Origin: Chitinophagaceae bacterium
Lineage (GTDB): Bacteria > Bacteroidota > Bacteroidia > Chitinophagales > Chitinophagaceae
Length of the DNA: 64,000 nucleotides
Assembly (NCBI GenBank): GCA_017853575.1
Contig: JAFMJI010000003.1
Span: 62,001 to 126,000, forward strand
Direction of reading: 5' to 3'
Below, piece after piece: positions 52,092 through 61,766 of the stretch (positions within the stretch are counted from its first letter, which is position 1; the number at the start of each line of letters is the position of its first letter). The notes under the pieces are model-generated. The model was given only the letters and a program-made list of their open reading frames with translations, made no database searches and was not told where the DNA came from. The position numbers and the translations under genes were made by a program.

Positions 52092-52133
52092 CAAATGACC
52101 GCAAACAATGTTATGTTATTGTTTATTCATTTG
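52092..52133 (+). promoter_or_regulatory. Nested inverted repeats at the 5' end of the export operon leader
   Basis: CAAATGA (52092-52098) pairs with TCATTTG (52127-52133), and AAACAAT (52103-52109) pairs with ATTGTTT (52118-52124), all perfectly, around an 8-nt loop. The structure begins a few bases after the predicted transcription start. It may be a dyad operator or an mRNA 5' hairpin that affects stability or translation. Confidence 0.5.
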
Positions 52134-52167
52134 ATCATTTTTACCGTTGTAGTTCTAAACCATTCAG

Positions 52168-53892
52168 ATGTCCAAAACCATGCAAAAGGTTTCCTTAAGC
52201 GGAGCTCTTAGGAAATTTTTCCAAGTAATCCGACTTGAAAAAAAAGAAGTATCCGCCATTTACTTTTATTCCATTCTGAGTGGCTTGCTTCAACTAACAC
52301 TTCCATTGGGCATTCAAGCCATCATCAATTTTACTCAGGCTGCTGCTGGAACCGGAAGACTTCCTATTTCAATTGGTGTTTTGATTGCATTGGTACTTGT
52401 CGGCGTATTGGTTTCCGGCATTTTGCAAGTGAACCAAATGAAGATTATAGAAAAAATTCAGCAAAGACTTTTCACCCGCTATGCATTTGAGTTCAGCTTT
52501 AAAATTCCCAGGGTTGATACCAAGGCCATCAATCATTATCATTTTCCTGAACTGGTCAATCGCTTTTTTGAAACAATCACGCTTCAAAAAGGTCTCTCTA
52601 AATTATTACTTGACATTCCTTTGGCAATCATTCAGATTATTTTTGGTCTGATCCTGCTTTCATTCTATAACCCCACTTTTATTTTCTTGGGATTGTTGTT
52701 GTTTTTGTTGCTGTACGTAGTTCTATACTTCACTGCTAAACGAGGTTTGATAGAATCCATCATTGAAAGCGATTTCAAATATAAGGTTGCTGCCTGGATG
52801 CAGGAAGTTGCTAGAGCATTCAAAAGTTTTAAAGTTTCTGGCATGCACAATCTCCATCTTAAAAAAACAGATGAGTATGTGGAGGGATATCTTGAATCAA
52901 AAACTGCTCATTTCAAAATATTGACATATCAATATTGGAGTTTAATCATATTTAAATTGTTGATCACTGCTGCGATGTTGATCATTGGTTCAATCTTATT
53001 GGTCAATCAGCAATTAAATATTGGTCAGTTTATTGCTGCTGAGATAGTGATCTTACTGGTTCTCAATGCAGTTGAAAAATTGATTTTGAATTTGGATACC
53101 GCGTATGATCTACTTACTGGACTTGAAAAAATAAGCAAAATTACAGATCAGCCGAGTGAGACAGAAGGCACCATGGTATTTACGCCAAATGAACAAGGTA
53201 TTGCCCTGGCTGCCCATGCAATTGATTTTTCCTTTGATGACGGCGTTCAGGTTTTGAAAAAAATAAATTTTGAAATCAAACATGGTCAGAAGGTTTGTAT
53301 CATGGGCGATGCTGCATCCGGTAAATCTACTTTGATGGAATTATTAACCGGATCTTTAAAATCATTTGAAGGCAATTTGCTTGTCAATGGTATTCCCATC
53401 AGCAATCTTGACATGGACTCCTACAGAAAACATATCGGAGTCTTCTATCATGAACAGGATATTTTTCATGCAAGCCTGCTTGATAATATATGCATGGGCA
53501 ATAATAATATTTCTCCGAATGAAATCATGCAACTTACGGATGTAATTGGACTAAAAGAATTTGTAAGTCAATTGCCTAACGGGTTGAATACTGTTTTAGA
53601 ACCAACGGGCAAAGGCTTAAGTACTATCATTGCAAAGAAAATTTTGTTGCTCAGAACATTTGTAAATCAACCTAAATTATTACTGTTGGATGAGCCGTTT
53701 GAACTGGCCGGGGCAGAATCCAGCAAGAGCATCAACGCATATTTGTTAGGACTCAAAAATATAACAACAGTAGTCATTACCGGTTATAGAGCCTTTGCAG
53801 AAAAAGCAGATTTGATCATTTGGATGGATCATGGTAAAATACTCCATATCGGATCGCCTGATGAAGTATTGATAAAAATGAAAAGTGCATGA
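52168..53892 (+). CDS. ABC exporter (permease-ATPase) of a type I-like export operon, degenerate ATPase motifs
   Basis: This 574-residue protein has a six-helix exporter domain (about 30-310) and an ATPase domain (about 345-574). Walker A is intact (GDAASGKST, 380-388), as are the Q-loop (YHEQDIF) and Walker B (LLLLDEPFE, 504-511). The signature that should read LSGGQ is KGLSTIIAKK (482-491), and the switch His region reads VITGYRAF (536-543) with no His. There is no C39 peptidase domain at the N-terminus. The HlyD gene overlaps by 4 nt (ATGA) and a TolC gene follows, so a complete trans-envelope exporter is encoded. Because only one ABC subunit exists here, both sites of a homodimer would be degenerate. 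Confidence 0.87.
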   Translation: MSKTMQKVSLSGALRKFFQVIRLEKKEVSAIYFYSILSGLLQLTLPLGIQAIINFTQAAAGTGRLPISIGVLIALVLVGVLVSGILQVNQMKIIEKIQQRLFTRYAFEFSFKIPRVDTKAINHYHFPELVNRFFETITLQKGLSKLLLDIPLAIIQIIFGLILLSFYNPTFIFLGLLLFLLLYVVLYFTAKRGLIESIIESDFKYKVAAWMQEVARAFKSFKVSGMHNLHLKKTDEYVEGYLESKTAHFKILTYQYWSLIIFKLLITAAMLIIGSILLVNQQLNIGQFIAAEIVILLVLNAVEKLILNLDTAYDLLTGLEKISKITDQPSETEGTMVFTPNEQGIALAAHAIDFSFDDGVQVLKKINFEIKHGQKVCIMGDAASGKSTLMELLTGSLKSFEGNLLVNGIPISNLDMDSYRKHIGVFYHEQDIFHASLLDNICMGNNNISPNEIMQLTDVIGLKEFVSQLPNGLNTVLEPTGKGLSTIIAKKILLLRTFVNQPKLLLLDEPFELAGAESSKSINAYLLGLKNITTVVITGYRAFAEKADLIIWMDHGKILHIGSPDEVLIKMKSA

Positions 53893-55235
53893 AAAAATTA
53901 TCAGATTCAATATTAAACCAAACAGGCTTTCTACCTCAATCTCCCGGTAAAATATACAGGGCAGAAAAAATCAGTAAAGTGCGTTATTGGTTTTTTGGTT
54001 CAATGCTCTTTTTGGTTGCATTTCTTTTTCTTCCATGGACTCAAAATATTTCTTCAAGCGGGCATGTTACAACTTTGTATCAAGACCAACGTCCACAGGA
54101 ATTGAATTCAATCATTCCGGGAAGAATTTTAAAATGGTGGGTGAAAGAAGGTGATTTTGTAAACAAAGGAGATACCATATTAGAGCTGGCAGATGTAAAA
54201 GATGAATACCTGGATACAAATCTTGTAAAAAGAACTGAAGCTCAATTGGAAGCGAAAGAGCAAAAGATTGTTTTTTACAATGAAAAAATCAATGCCATTG
54301 AAAGTCAGATCCAGGCGATAGAATCTTCACGAGACTTAAAATTAAGATCGCTCGAAAATAAACTTGAACAATTTAAGCGTAAGCTCATCAGTGACAGTGC
54401 TGAAGTTGTTGCTTCAGAGATGGAAAACAACATTGCAAATCAACAGTTGATAAGAGGTAAGCAACTATTTGCTCAAGGGGTTATTCCTCTTACAGAACTT
54501 GAAAAACGAACTGCACAGCATAACAAGACCATGGCTGTGCTTACAGAAAAACAACAAAAATATTTGAATACCAAGCAAGATATCAATATCACAAAGATTG
54601 ATATGAATGCTGCCCAACAGGATGCATCAGATAAAATATTTAAATCGAGAAGTGAAATCGCAACTTCGAGGAGTGAAATCGCTACAACTGGTGGTGAAGT
54701 TGCAAAAAATCAAAATCAACTTTCCAACTACATTACCAGAGGGAAACAGCGTTGGTTGATTGCACCGCAAAGTGGCCAAATCATCAAGGCAAGGAAATCA
54801 GGGATCAATGAAATTGTGAAAGAAGGAGAGATGATTGTTGAAATTGTCCCATCTAATGTCAATCATGCCGTAGAGCTTTTTGTTGATCCGATGGATCTCA
54901 TTCTTATCAATATTGGCCAACCAGTGCGTTTGATATTTGATGGTTTCCCCGCAATTGTTTTTTCTGGATGGCCTAAGAATAGCTATGGCACCTTTGTTGG
55001 TAAAGTTGTAGCTATTGAAACGAATCGAAATGAAAACGGAAAATTTAGAATCTTGGCAGTTCCTGATTCTAAAGAAAAGCCTTGGCCAACTGAATTGAAG
55101 ATTGGAGCAGGAGTAAAAGGATTTGCGTTGCTCAAAAATGTTAGTATTTGGTATGAGCTGTGGCGTCAGATCAATGGCTTTCCACCTGATTACTACAAGC
55201 CTGCTAATAATAATGTAGATGTAAAGAAAAAGTAG
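53889..55235 (+). CDS. HlyD-family periplasmic adaptor of the export operon
   Basis: This 448-residue protein has one membrane helix (about 34-51, FGSMLFLVAFLFLPWTQ), a biotinyl-lipoyl-like half (PGRILKWWVKEGDFVNKGDT), a long coiled coil (about 110-280) and the second lipoyl half (RWLIAPQSGQIIKARKSGIN), followed by a beta-barrel domain. Within the coiled coil, the seven-residue unit SRSEIAT occurs twice in a row (KSRSEIATSRSEIATTGGEV), a recent heptad duplication. It links the inner-membrane ABC protein to TolC. The start overlaps the ABC stop; the TolC gene begins 2 nt after its end. Confidence 0.88.
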   Translation: MKKLSDSILNQTGFLPQSPGKIYRAEKISKVRYWFFGSMLFLVAFLFLPWTQNISSSGHVTTLYQDQRPQELNSIIPGRILKWWVKEGDFVNKGDTILELADVKDEYLDTNLVKRTEAQLEAKEQKIVFYNEKINAIESQIQAIESSRDLKLRSLENKLEQFKRKLISDSAEVVASEMENNIANQQLIRGKQLFAQGVIPLTELEKRTAQHNKTMAVLTEKQQKYLNTKQDINITKIDMNAAQQDASDKIFKSRSEIATSRSEIATTGGEVAKNQNQLSNYITRGKQRWLIAPQSGQIIKARKSGINEIVKEGEMIVEIVPSNVNHAVELFVDPMDLILINIGQPVRLIFDGFPAIVFSGWPKNSYGTFVGKVVAIETNRNENGKFRILAVPDSKEKPWPTELKIGAGVKGFALLKNVSIWYELWRQINGFPPDYYKPANNNVDVKKK

Positions 55236-55237
55236 GC

Positions 55238-56641
55238 ATGAAAAATATCGGTTCCTTCATCATATTCATTTTTTTGTTTTTCTCCTTCAATGTATTTGCA
55301 CAAGAGAAAACCCTTTCGCTTGATAATACATTGGACATCGTCCGGAAATTTCATCCCATCATTCGCCAATCCAATCTTCAAATCAATCAAGCCAACAACG
55401 CCTTGCTTTCCTCACGAGGTGTGTTTGATCCTACTTTGGGAATTGTTGGAGAAAATAAAACGTTTGATAATAAACAATATTTCAATTACTATAATCCAGA
55501 GTTGAAGATTCCAACTTGGTATGGGATTGATTTTAAGGCCGGACTAGAAAACAACATCGGGCAACGACTGGATCCTTCTTTGACAGCAGATAAAAGTACA
55601 TATGTTGGCGTATCACTCGATCCTTTAAGAGGACTTATCTATGATAAACGAAGAGCTGCTGTTCAACAGGCAACTTCCATGGTTAAATTAACCAAGCAAG
55701 AACAATTGCTTGTTGTGAATGATCTGTTGTTTGAAGCCACAGAGGCCTACTGGACTTGGGTCAATACATATTTGCTGAATAATATTTTGCGAGATGTATT
55801 GAAAACCAATCAACAGAGATTTGAATTTGTAAAACAATCCTTCGAGCATGGAGACCGTGCATCAATAGATACCATTGAAGCACTTGCACAACTCCAGTTT
55901 GTACAATCGATGCAGTTACAGGCTGCATTGGACCTGCAAAAAGCAAGGTTTTTACTCAGTAATTATTTTTGGGATGATCAGGCACAACCATATGTATTTG
56001 GCGCTGAAATTATTCCGGATACCAGTAGTAGTCAGTTTGATTACAGCAAGATTGAGGTTCCTTCACTTAACAACTTATTGGATAAGGCTTTGTCATCACA
56101 TCCAAAACTATTTGCAATTGACAGCAAAAAAGACATGCTTGAAATTGATAGAAAAGTGAAAACACTTGATCTGCTTCCAAGTTTCAAATTCAATTATAAT
56201 TTTCTTGGCAAGGGATATGCAACGCCTGATCTCTTCAAGCAATCATTGTTTCAAAACAATTATAAGTATGGTGTTTCTTTTGGACTCCCATTATTGCAAA
56301 GACAAGCCAGGGGCGATCTTGCTAAAACAAAAAATAAAATTGCAGAAATTGATTACGCACGTAAATTAACGGAATTAGAGATACAAAATAAAGTAAAAAG
56401 CGCCTATGCTGAATCTGTTTCTCTTGTGAATCAGATCAATGTTTCCGAGCAAAATTATATCAACAATAAAAAATTGCTTGACGCTGAAAATGTAAAGTTT
56501 ACAATGGGTGAAAGTAGCATGTTTCTAGTTAACTCAAGAGAAATGAAACTTATTGAAACCCAGCAAAAGTTGATTGCATTGAAAACAAAGTTTTTCAAAA
56601 GCATTGTTGCAAATCAGTGGGCTGCAGGACTACTCAGGTAA
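55238..56641 (+). CDS. TolC-family outer-membrane channel of the export operon
   Basis: This 467-residue protein has a signal peptide (ends FNVFAQ) and the TolC pattern of two repeats of helix-strand: LSLDNTLDIVRKFHPIIRQS at the start, a strand-rich part, long helices (WTWVNTYLLNNILRDVLKTN, FVKQSFEHGDRASIDTIEAL) and a second half with KYGVSFGLPLLQRQARGDLA and late SVSEQNYINNK-type helices. It forms the outer-membrane exit of the exporter. Its last 8 bp overlap the end of the convergent sialidase-type gene. Confidence 0.87.
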   Translation: MKNIGSFIIFIFLFFSFNVFAQEKTLSLDNTLDIVRKFHPIIRQSNLQINQANNALLSSRGVFDPTLGIVGENKTFDNKQYFNYYNPELKIPTWYGIDFKAGLENNIGQRLDPSLTADKSTYVGVSLDPLRGLIYDKRRAAVQQATSMVKLTKQEQLLVVNDLLFEATEAYWTWVNTYLLNNILRDVLKTNQQRFEFVKQSFEHGDRASIDTIEALAQLQFVQSMQLQAALDLQKARFLLSNYFWDDQAQPYVFGAEIIPDTSSSQFDYSKIEVPSLNNLLDKALSSHPKLFAIDSKKDMLEIDRKVKTLDLLPSFKFNYNFLGKGYATPDLFKQSLFQNNYKYGVSFGLPLLQRQARGDLAKTKNKIAEIDYARKLTELEIQNKVKSAYAESVSLVNQINVSEQNYINNKKLLDAENVKFTMGESSMFLVNSREMKLIETQQKLIALKTKFFKSIVANQWAAGLLR

Positions 56642-57689
56642 GTTTGATAACTACGTGCTTGACTCTTTTTCTTTTCCAGGTATAGGTTACATGAATATTT
56701 CCATCGGATGATTGCATCACAGTTGGATAAGAAAATTCACCTTTCGGTTCATTCTCTAAAACTAGCAAAGGAGTCCAGTGAATGCCATCATTTGAAATGG
56801 AAACATTTAAAGGCGATCTGTCACTCCATCCATCTTCCTCATTTTTTCTTGGTTTAACATGATTATATACCAATACATGACGACCATCTTTTAAGGTAAT
56901 GGCATCAATACCTGAATTGGGATTAGGAATGGTTGTTTGAGAAAGATTGCTCCATGTTTTTCCATTGTCTTTGCTCCAGGTTTCATTGATTGTGCCATTG
57001 GTACTCCTGCACAATGCCTGCAATGTTTTACGATCATGTCTTAGTATAGATGGCTGTATACCTGAAATTGGATTTGCATCATTGAGGTCAGGTCCCTTTT
57101 CCCAAGTTCTGCCATTGTCATTGGTATATTCAAAATGCACTTTCCATCCATTTCTTTCAGTACTTGTTGGACAAACAAGTGTTTTACCAATGAGCATAGG
57201 TTTATTTTTGATGGGCCCAAGAATTCCATCTGGCAAACGCTCTGGTTTAGACCAGGTTGCTCCATTGTCATAACTTCTAACCAGCCAACCTGTCCAGTCA
57301 ATCACCTTAGGACCAATTTTGTAAAACAAGATTAACTCTCCTCCGGGAACCTGATACAAAACAGGGTTGTAACATGCATACCTGGTTGTTGAATCAATGA
57401 TTCCTTCCGCAGCGATTGAGGGTATTGTCCATTTATTATCAATAAACCTGCTCACATAAATATTTACATCATTGTTTCCTTCTCTTGTTCCTCCAAACCA
57501 AGCCGTAACCAATCCTTTTGGTGTTTCTTCTATGGTGGAAGCATGGCATTGAGGGAAAGGTGCATTCTCATAAATGAATTCATCTACGATAATTCCTTTT
57601 CTTAAGCTATCAGGAATTTCAGATCTTTTTACTTGAGAGAAAGATGTAAATGTAAATAGCAGTGCTATAAGTAATGAAATATATTTCAT
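56634..57689 (-). CDS. Exported sialidase-family (BNR) protein
   Basis: This 351-residue protein (signal MKYISLLIALLFTFTSFSQ) is a six-bladed BNR-type propeller of the sialidase superfamily. Stretches include PFPQCHASTIEETPKGLVTA, WFGGTREGNNDVNIYVSRF, SYDNGATWSKP, TNDNGRTWEKG, SKDNGKTWSNL and SNDGIHWTPL (Asp-boxes). It lacks the FRIP motif of classical sialidases, so it may be a different exo-hydrolase or a lyase-like enzyme on acidic or other glycans. It is 1 nt from the end of the Nramp gene on the same strand. Confidence 0.75.
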   Translation of the reverse strand: MKYISLLIALLFTFTSFSQVKRSEIPDSLRKGIIVDEFIYENAPFPQCHASTIEETPKGLVTAWFGGTREGNNDVNIYVSRFIDNKWTIPSIAAEGIIDSTTRYACYNPVLYQVPGGELILFYKIGPKVIDWTGWLVRSYDNGATWSKPERLPDGILGPIKNKPMLIGKTLVCPTSTERNGWKVHFEYTNDNGRTWEKGPDLNDANPISGIQPSILRHDRKTLQALCRSTNGTINETWSKDNGKTWSNLSQTTIPNPNSGIDAITLKDGRHVLVYNHVKPRKNEEDGWSDRSPLNVSISNDGIHWTPLLVLENEPKGEFSYPTVMQSSDGNIHVTYTWKRKRVKHVVIKLT

Positions 57690-57690
57690 A

Positions 57691-59571
57691 TTAAATATTG
57701 ATGACCAAAACTGGAATTTTTAAATTATGTCTTACCCCACTAACTGTTTGTCCGTATACTATGTCTTTTAAACCCTTATGTCCATGGGCACCAATCACCA
57801 GTAAATCAATCTTATTTTCCTCAACTATTCTTACAATTTCATTGACTCTGTCGTTGAAACCAAGTTTTGTTTTTACAGTAATATTATTTTTCGTCAGCTC
57901 ATCAGCATATTTATCAAGTCGTTCCTGATCAATTCTCGCCTCCATGTCATCTACAATATCACCCATGATTCTGGTAGCAGGACTCTCAACAACATGCATT
58001 AAAAAATAGGTTGATTGCGGGTTGCCCTGTCCCAAGGCATGTGCGATGAGTTTTTTATCATATTTACTGAATTCCAATGCAATACCAATATTTTGATATA
58101 CTGGAACTTTGATTTCAAATGATGCGTCTGCCTCTTCGTGTACCTTGACAGGGCTTTCCGCTTTCTTGTTCATCCGTGGATAAAAAATAGCAGCAAACAA
58201 CAATCCAATATAAACCAATCCGCCTAATATGATCAACAATTTGATCAAGACATTACCCGAATGATCAAAATAAGACATGGCCTGTTCAACAACCATTCGT
58301 ATGTTCAAATAAACAAGTATTGCAGTGATCAGTGATGCGAGTCCTATTATAATTGGCTTGATCGCGAACGCACCCATTTTCTTTTTATCACTTGTAAAAT
58401 GAATCAATGGAATTATGGCAAATCCAAGTTGTAGACTCAATAAAACCTGGCTAAAGATCAACAATCCATCAACATTGTCTTCTCCTTTTATTATAATTAC
58501 CAATAATGCAGGTATAACTGCAACAAGGCGGGTGATCAGTCTTCTGACCCATGGAGTAATTCTTAGATGAAGATATCCTTCCATTACGATTTGTCCTGCC
58601 AGTGTTCCTGTAATGGTTGAACTTTGTCCAGCCGCTATCAATGCTATGGCAAACAACATAGGAGCTAAATTAGATCCAAGCACAGGTGCCAACATTTCAT
58701 GTGCTTGTTTGATTTCAACAATGTTATTTCTCCCTGTTTTATAAAATGCGGTAGCAGACAGAATTAATATAAATGCATTTACAAAAAACGCAGCATTCAA
58801 AGCAATCGCACTGTCGATGAAATTTAATTTCAATGCTTTTTTAATGCCTTCTGGATTTCGTTTAATTTTTCTTGTTTGAACCAAAGCAGAATGCAGATAA
58901 AGGTTGTGGGGCATTACCGTGGCACCTATAATTCCAATGGCGATGTACAATGCTTCTTCATTGGGAATTCTTGGAATGAAACCATTTACTATTTCACCCA
59001 AATGAGGTTTTGCCAAAAACATTTCAGAGAGAAAGCTGAATCCAATGATTGCAACAAGGCAAATGATGAATGCTTCCATTTTTCTGATACCCAATCTCTG
59101 AAGCAACAGAAAAAGAAAAGTATCTGCTACAGTTAATAAAATACCCCATATCAATGACAGACCCGTAAGCAATTGTATTCCAATTGCCATTCCTAATATT
59201 TCTGCAAGGTCTGTTGCAGCTATTGCAATTTCCGCCAGTACATAAAATGCAAAATTGATATACCTCGGATAGGTTTCTCTATTTGCCTGTGCAAGATCTC
59301 TTCCCCTCACAATTCCTAAACGTGCTGATAGACTTTGAAGCAGCAAGGCCATCAGGTTGCTCATCAACAGTACCCATATCAACGTATATCCAAACTTGCT
59401 TCCTCCGGCGAGGTCGGTTGCCCAGTTGCCTGGGTCCATATAGCCCACACTCACGAGATAGGCAGGGCCAAAAAAAGCAAGTATGCGCTTGATCCCGTTT
59501 CTTTTACCGGTATCAACACTTTGATTGACTTCACCCAATGAAGTAAATTCTTCGTGAAATTTTCTTTTCAT
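57691..59571 (-). CDS. Nramp divalent metal transporter fused to a UspA domain
   Basis: This 626-residue protein has an Nramp core of about 11 helices with the metal site motifs DPGN (46-49) in YMDPGNWATDLAGG and MPH (220-222) in GATVMPHNLYLHSALVQTR. From about residue 485 a cytoplasmic universal stress protein domain follows: VYQNIGIALEFSKYDKKLIA, FLMHVVESPATRIMG and the ATP-loop-like LVIGAHGHKGLKDIVYGQTV with VRHNLKIPVLVINI. Typical MntH proteins have about 410-450 residues and no Usp domain. It probably imports Mn2+ (or Fe2+) with protons; the Usp part may regulate by nucleotide or stress. Such fusions are known in Bacteroidota. Confidence 0.9.
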   Translation of the reverse strand: MKRKFHEEFTSLGEVNQSVDTGKRNGIKRILAFFGPAYLVSVGYMDPGNWATDLAGGSKFGYTLIWVLLMSNLMALLLQSLSARLGIVRGRDLAQANRETYPRYINFAFYVLAEIAIAATDLAEILGMAIGIQLLTGLSLIWGILLTVADTFLFLLLQRLGIRKMEAFIICLVAIIGFSFLSEMFLAKPHLGEIVNGFIPRIPNEEALYIAIGIIGATVMPHNLYLHSALVQTRKIKRNPEGIKKALKLNFIDSAIALNAAFFVNAFILILSATAFYKTGRNNIVEIKQAHEMLAPVLGSNLAPMLFAIALIAAGQSSTITGTLAGQIVMEGYLHLRITPWVRRLITRLVAVIPALLVIIIKGEDNVDGLLIFSQVLLSLQLGFAIIPLIHFTSDKKKMGAFAIKPIIIGLASLITAILVYLNIRMVVEQAMSYFDHSGNVLIKLLIILGGLVYIGLLFAAIFYPRMNKKAESPVKVHEEADASFEIKVPVYQNIGIALEFSKYDKKLIAHALGQGNPQSTYFLMHVVESPATRIMGDIVDDMEARIDQERLDKYADELTKNNITVKTKLGFNDRVNEIVRIVEENKIDLLVIGAHGHKGLKDIVYGQTVSGVRHNLKIPVLVINI

Positions 59572-59648
59572 TCCGTATACGAATCTAAAAATTATTTAGT
59601 CTCTTTAGATAAATACGTACATTAACTTTAAAGAATTAAGCTTTCCAT

Positions 59649-60569
59649 ATGAAAATTGAAATTTTAGAGGGACTTATTCCAGCTACTTTCACTCCCATGC
59701 ATCAAAATGGGTCTCTGAACTTAGAGTTGATTGATGCATATTATGCAATGCTTTGCAAAAATGGTATGCAATCAATTTTTATATGCGGCACAACAGGCGA
59801 AGGTGAGCTCTTAACAATGGAAGAACGCAAGCGCCTGGCTGAAAAATGGCTCACTGTTTCAAAAAACAATCAATCGTTCAAAGTGATCACTGTTGTGGGA
59901 TCAAATAGAATTGTCGAAGCAATTGAGCTTGCAAAACATGCAGAAGCCAACGGTTCTTATGGCATATCCTATATCGCACCATATTATTATAAACCTGCTA
60001 CCATCGATGCTTTGGTTGACTGTTGTGTGCAGGTTTCTGAAGCAGTGCCCAATTTACCTTTCTATTATTATCATATTCCAATTCTCACCAACGTAAAATT
60101 TCCGATGATAGATTTTTTGGTTGCTGCAAAGTCAAGAATAAAAAATCTAGCAGGTGTGAAATACTCCGATGAAGATTTGGTGGATTATTCAAAATGCTTG
60201 GCGTTTGAAAATGGAACATTCAATGTGTTTTGGGGAAAGGATGAAACCTTGGTCAGCGCGCTATCAATGGGAGCAAAGGCTGCCATTGGAAGCACCTATA
60301 ATTATATGTCTCCTTTGTATGATGAAATAATAAAAGCTTATCAAACAAAAAACAATGAAACTGCAACATCACTTCAGTGGAAGTCTGTGCAAATCGTACA
60401 TCTATTGAGTAAATACACCGGACTTTCTACTGGAAAATATTTCATGAAAACCATCGGAATTGATTGCGGTCCAAGCAGGAATCCACTTCGAAATCTTTCT
60501 GAGAAAGAAATCGAGTTACTGGAAAAAGATTTAACTGCAGTAGGCTTTTCAAAATATAGCATGAAATGA
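59649..60569 (+). CDS. nanA: N-acetylneuraminate lyase (DHDPS family)
   Basis: This 306-residue TIM-barrel aldolase has the family motifs GTTGEGELL (47-55), FYYYHIPILTN with the catalytic Tyr (about 140) and AGVKYSDEDL with the Schiff-base Lys171. NanA cleaves N-acetylneuraminate to ManNAc and pyruvate. DHDPS-type relatives share these motifs, but the position upstream of an MFS transporter (ATGA overlap) and a classical sialidase strongly favours sialic acid. No NanE or NanK is in the window. Confidence 0.85.
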   Translation: MKIEILEGLIPATFTPMHQNGSLNLELIDAYYAMLCKNGMQSIFICGTTGEGELLTMEERKRLAEKWLTVSKNNQSFKVITVVGSNRIVEAIELAKHAEANGSYGISYIAPYYYKPATIDALVDCCVQVSEAVPNLPFYYYHIPILTNVKFPMIDFLVAAKSRIKNLAGVKYSDEDLVDYSKCLAFENGTFNVFWGKDETLVSALSMGAKAAIGSTYNYMSPLYDEIIKAYQTKNNETATSLQWKSVQIVHLLSKYTGLSTGKYFMKTIGIDCGPSRNPLRNLSEKEIELLEKDLTAVGFSKYSMK

Positions 60570-61762
60570 AATTGCATAAATCATACCCATGGGTCATCAC
60601 GGTGATGCTGGCATTTGTTGCCATGCTCAATTATATTGACCGCCAGATGATTTCAACCATGCGTCCTGCTATGCAAGTTGATATCAGTGAACTCACCCTT
60701 GCAGCAAATTTCGGCAGACTGATGGCAGTATTTCTATGGGTGTATGGAAGCATCAGTGCATTCTCTGGAGTAATCGCAGATAGAATCAATAGAAAATGGC
60801 TCATTGTTGCCAGCCTCTTTATCTGGTCTACTCTTACATTATTAAATGCATACGCTTTTACCTTCGAACAGCTTTACACACTAAGAGCATTGATGGGATT
60901 CAGTGAAGCCTTGTATTTTCCAGCAGCACTTTCTTTGATTGCAGATTACCACGACCATCGTACAAGGTCCAGAGCAGTAGGCATTCATGCAACAGGAATA
61001 TATTTAGGACAAGTATTTGGTGGATTTGGTGCAACCATTTCAAAGGCCTATTCATGGCATACAACATTTTTATTGTTTGGAGTTGTTGGAATGTTATATG
61101 CAATCGTTTTAATCTTCTTTGTGCATGAAAAAGAAAGAGAACAAAATGAAACAAGCTTTGAACTGGGCACTCATCTAAAATCTCTGTTCACTTCATTGCC
61201 TTTCTGGATCATACTGTTATATTTCGCAATTCCATCATTTCCAGGATGGGCCATCAAAAACTGGGCCCCCACTTTGATTGCAAACAGTTTACATTTAGAC
61301 ATGGCAGTTGCAGGTCCATTGACAACGATTTCAATTTCTCTCTCTTCATTTTTCGGAGTACTTATTGGTGGAGCCATGGCAGATAAATGGTATCTCACCA
61401 ATCCCAAAGGAAGAATATTTACAAGTGCATTGGGCTTGGCCTTGACAATTCCCGCATTGATTTTACTTGGGTTTGGTACAAGCTTTCTGCATATCATTAC
61501 TGCAGCAGTAATTTTTGGTTTGGGATTTGGCATGTTTGACACCAACAACATGCCAATTCTCTGTCAGTTTGTAAATAAAAACCAACGTGCAACCGGTTAT
61601 GGTTTTTTAAATATGGGTGGAATATTTGCAGGCGCTATAATTACCGATTTTTTAGGAAAGTCTACTGATGCCGGACATCTTGGAAGAGACCTTGCTTATT
61701 TATCAATAGTAGTTTTGATCATCATAATCGTTCAACTTAGTTTTTTACGTCCAAAACATTGA
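60566..61762 (+). CDS. MFS transporter, probably for sialic acid
   Basis: This 398-residue protein has about 12 helices. The first helix carries MLNYIDRQMISTMRPAMQVD; the loop 2-3 region is GVIADRINRKWLIVA; and helix 4-5 has LRALMGFSEALYFPAALSLI. It resembles the ACS family of MFS transporters that import organic anions such as hexuronates and sialic acid. Its start overlaps the end of nanA by 4 nt and the sialidase gene starts 4 nt after it, so sialic acid uptake is the best guess. Confidence 0.83.
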   Translation: MKLHKSYPWVITVMLAFVAMLNYIDRQMISTMRPAMQVDISELTLAANFGRLMAVFLWVYGSISAFSGVIADRINRKWLIVASLFIWSTLTLLNAYAFTFEQLYTLRALMGFSEALYFPAALSLIADYHDHRTRSRAVGIHATGIYLGQVFGGFGATISKAYSWHTTFLLFGVVGMLYAIVLIFFVHEKEREQNETSFELGTHLKSLFTSLPFWIILLYFAIPSFPGWAIKNWAPTLIANSLHLDMAVAGPLTTISISLSSFFGVLIGGAMADKWYLTNPKGRIFTSALGLALTIPALILLGFGTSFLHIITAAVIFGLGFGMFDTNNMPILCQFVNKNQRATGYGFLNMGGIFAGAIITDFLGKSTDAGHLGRDLAYLSIVVLIIIIVQLSFLRPKH

Positions 61763-61766
61763 TACT

